Positions 62,061-64,000 of a stretch of 64,000 bases of DNA are shown here, one piece after another. Origin of the DNA: Rhynchopus sp. YZ270_cl-10 (Eukaryota; Euglenozoa; Diplonemea; Diplonemida; Diplonemidae); contig OZ037833.1 in assembly GCA_964035575.1 (NCBI GenBank), forward strand, positions 2,542,001 to 2,606,000, written 5' to 3'. Positions within the stretch are counted from its first letter, which is position 1; every line of letters starts with the position of its first letter. The position numbers and the translations under genes were made by a program. The notes below the pieces were generated by a model. It did not search any database. It was not told the origin of the DNA and saw only the letters and a list, made by a program, of their open reading frames with translations.

Positions 62061-63568
62061 TATTTACACGTGGTCTTCAATATTTTGAAGCTCCGACTTT
62101 TCACACATTTCCCTACCCCTGCCATTTTATTTCATTTTTTTCGTTTGCTGGGACGTGTTTTTTGAATGTCCTTTTGTGTGCTTTCTCTGAAATGGAAAGT
62201 ATATAAAATTGATCTTTTATTTGCTACAATGCAGGCACCATTCCTTCTTTTTTTTTTTCTGTCGTTGCAGTTGGGTTTGCACAAAACAGAGTTTTATTTC
62301 AGAGAGAATGGGTGCATTTTATTGCATTGTTGTGGCCCTTTTACACCCCTTTTTTGCCCCTGCTTTTCAAAAAAATTGCAAGATATTTTCCCCTTTTTTT
62401 GATACATTTAAAAAAGTATGTATTGAAGAAGGACATCAAAAAGTCTTCAAATCTCCTGATATTTTTCACCCCTTATGCCTTGGTACAACCCCATGATTTC
62501 TCTTAGGAATGGAAGGGGTCCGAAGTCAGTGTCTGTTGTCCCGACGTTTTGCACTACCAACTTCACCTTTTTTTTTTGTAAAACAATCTTAAGACCTAAA
62601 ACACGCCCTTTTCTTTCTTTGCCCGGTGCGACTGCACCGTGCCCAATATTTAATAACCATAACAAAACAAGCCCCCTTTAGTGCAGTGCCCTGCGTCCGC
62701 GTTTTGCACTCTTTGTATTTTTGTAAATATGTCCCTGGTGGTTGCCGTTATTGTGCTTTGCGTCAAGAAGGGTTTGCACTACCCCAAAAAATCTTCTCTT
62801 TTTGGATTGTTTGTACTGTGTAATCCACAGTGTCTAGCTAGGGATGTCACCACCAATCTTCACTTTGTATCTAGGTGGGGCTGCACTCCATCAAGTTTTG
62901 CCTAAGCTCGGCTCACATTAGAGTGTCTTCACAAGAAAACAAAACTTCACTTCACTTATCAGGGACCACCATGTATAACCTTATAACCTTCCCCCCCTGC
63001 CAGCGAGCATACTATATGCTACACATCCTCCTTAAGATACCCCATTCTCCCTCTCCTACTTAACCAAAAAAAAAGGGCGTCTTTGTGCGTCCGAATGAAG
63101 TTGCTCTGGACGTGTGTTTTTTCCCCCTGACGGAGTGTCAGTGCCTGTGTCTGGTGGCACTCTTCTATTTTTTTTTAAAAAGGTTGTTACGGTGACTGTA
63201 CACAGCAGTTCATTGTCAACCTTTTTTCGATGAAATTCCCTTCGCGGGGTTCGATAACCAATCCAGTGCCTGACGCAGATGCGTTTTTTGTACTCACAAC
63301 TATTTCTTTGTCCATGAGAGGCGGCAGGTACAGTCATTCTTTCTCTTTTGCAAAGATATATATGTGTGTGTGTGCACACGAGAGGCACCATTCATCTTAC
63401 AAGTTTTCTCTCCTTCTCTTTTTTAGACCACAGGACGGACAACCAGAACCACCTCTTTTGTTTGTCCCCACAAACACCAAAAAGTGGGCTATACTCCGTT
63501 CGGGCGTTACCCACTCTAAAATCTGTTATCAAACCACACCAACACACCGTAAAGGGGGGGTGGACCTA
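62061..63568. other. Spacer with H1-H3 hairpins
   Basis: No gene is seen. H3 at 62179-62218; H2 at 62523-62578, 62685-62710, 63134-63175 and 63265-63300; an H1 (63362-63400) with the intact ATTCATCTTACAAG tail. Confidence 0.6.
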
Positions 63569-63621
63569 TTATCCGGGTAGACCTATTATCCCTAGGATAA
63601 TAGGTCCCCCTGTTTTGGAGT
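63563..63621. repeat. GACCTATTATCC palindrome, possible element end
   Basis: GGACCTATTATCC, then GACCTATTATCC-CTA-GGATAATAGGTC, then CCCCTG. A CAGGGGGACC-type terminus on the complementary strand would fit the end of a DNA transposon that extends to the right of the window. Confidence 0.4.
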
Positions 63622-64000
63622 TAAATTTTAACTTTTTAACTTTTGGGATGGTAAAAAAAATTTTATTAAAAATTTGGGGTGGGATTCTGGCGTTCGGCCA
63701 GTTTGCGTGCTCGCTTTCATGCCGGTTTTGCCAGCGCAGGCTGCAGCAAGGCCATCTTCCTTCCTGGCGTTGCAGCTGGGGCAGAGGGTCTGAGGATGAT
63801 GGTGGGGCTGGTTGGGCAGGTTGGGCTGCTTGTACTTCTGCTGCTGGGGCATCTATCTCCATCACCTCAGAGTCCACAGGGCTGTCTGGCTGCTCCACCT
63901 CCAAGACCTCTTCCTTCACCTGCAGCAGCTCCTCCTTCACCTCCCCTTTGCGCACCTTTGCCTTGTGCGTTGAACATCGCGTCCAGGCGCTTTTTTCCCT
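63569..64000 (-). CDS. Partial acidic/Gln-Pro-rich protein, running off the window
   Basis: The minus-strand frame is open from the window edge: SAWTRCSTHKAKVRKG, then an acidic KEELLQVKEEVLEVEQ stretch, then Ala/Gln/Pro-rich sequence. Coding character fades below about 63680, where the DNA becomes AT-rich, so an exon end there is likely. An overlapping frame contains CPSCNARKEDGLAAACAGKTG, also protein-like, so the correct frame is uncertain. It could be a host gene or cargo of an element ending near 63565. Confidence 0.3.
   Translation of the reverse strand, partial: REKSAWTRCSTHKAKVRKGEVKEELLQVKEEVLEVEQPDSPVDSEVMEIDAPAAEVQAAQPAQPAPPSSSDPLPQLQRQEGRWPCCSLRWQNRHESEHANWPNARIPPQIFNKIFFTIPKVKKLKFNSKTGGPIILGIIGLPG

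Noticed and set aside
63240-63270. tRNA B-box-like GGTTCGATAACC
   Set aside because: There is no matching A box, acceptor stem or cloverleaf nearby.

Overview
The window looks like nuclear DNA of a free-living or parasitic protist. It has GT-AG spliceosomal introns, ER-type signal peptides, a complete UGGT and AT-rich spacers crowded with small repeats. Every convincing host gene lies on the + strand. Most have a pyrimidine tract ending in CAG just upstream of the start codon, as expected for spliced-leader trans-splicing or for 5'UTR introns. Co-directional genes, an identical tandem surface-protein array and an RHS-like NTPase suggest a euglenozoan, perhaps diplonemid-like because kinetoplastids have very few cis introns. 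This is a low-confidence inference; a dinoflagellate or perkinsid relative is not excluded.

Layout. 1-18573: one partial and three full units of a 5.4 kb tandem array. Each unit encodes a 1367-residue secreted, single-pass membrane protein with a long SEEK/NxT repeat, six Cys-Cys modules, a C-terminal membrane helix and a short tail. 18803-23572: a two-exon coiled-coil/P-loop NTPase gene (RHS/Crinkler-like), whose intron holds a 1275 bp transposon-like insertion with perfect 7 bp target duplications; a 100 bp leader/acceptor segment is repeated on both sides of the locus. 23755-28123: an ankyrin/EF-hand/KOW-like protein with an intron. 28884-31684: a terminal-inverted-repeat (TIR) element enclosing a tyrosine recombinase gene, a large palindrome and small stem-loops. 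33162-34088: a charged coiled-coil protein. 34536-36377: a RING protein that gains a C-terminal membrane anchor through splicing. 36581-46405: nested TIR elements, a BED-finger transposase-like gene and a second, broken tyrosine-recombinase element. 49060-50109: a ubiquitin-like plus beta-propeller protein. 50387-55819: UGGT, with a 9 bp satellite in its intron. 56742-58505: a zinc-finger/RRM RNA-binding protein. The rest to 64000 is AT-rich spacer with another foldback element and a partial minus-strand ORF at the edge.

The most unusual signal is the spacer DNA. At least four families of 30-60 nt hairpins (H1-H4 here), plus a looser fifth (H5), recur in spacers and introns. In several families the stems differ between copies by paired, compensatory changes, while the loop-proximal or downstream tail is conserved. 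Almost all copies I found point the same way as the genes. A second unusual system is the tyrosine-recombinase element, whose two copies share the layout of small GAAATAAAGT-type stem-loops upstream of the gene and a 140-180 bp palindrome downstream of it.

Functional links are modest: UGGT is an ER glycoprotein quality-control enzyme, and the array protein is dense in N-glycosylation sequons, so the two could meet in the same secretory pathway, but nothing here shows co-regulation.
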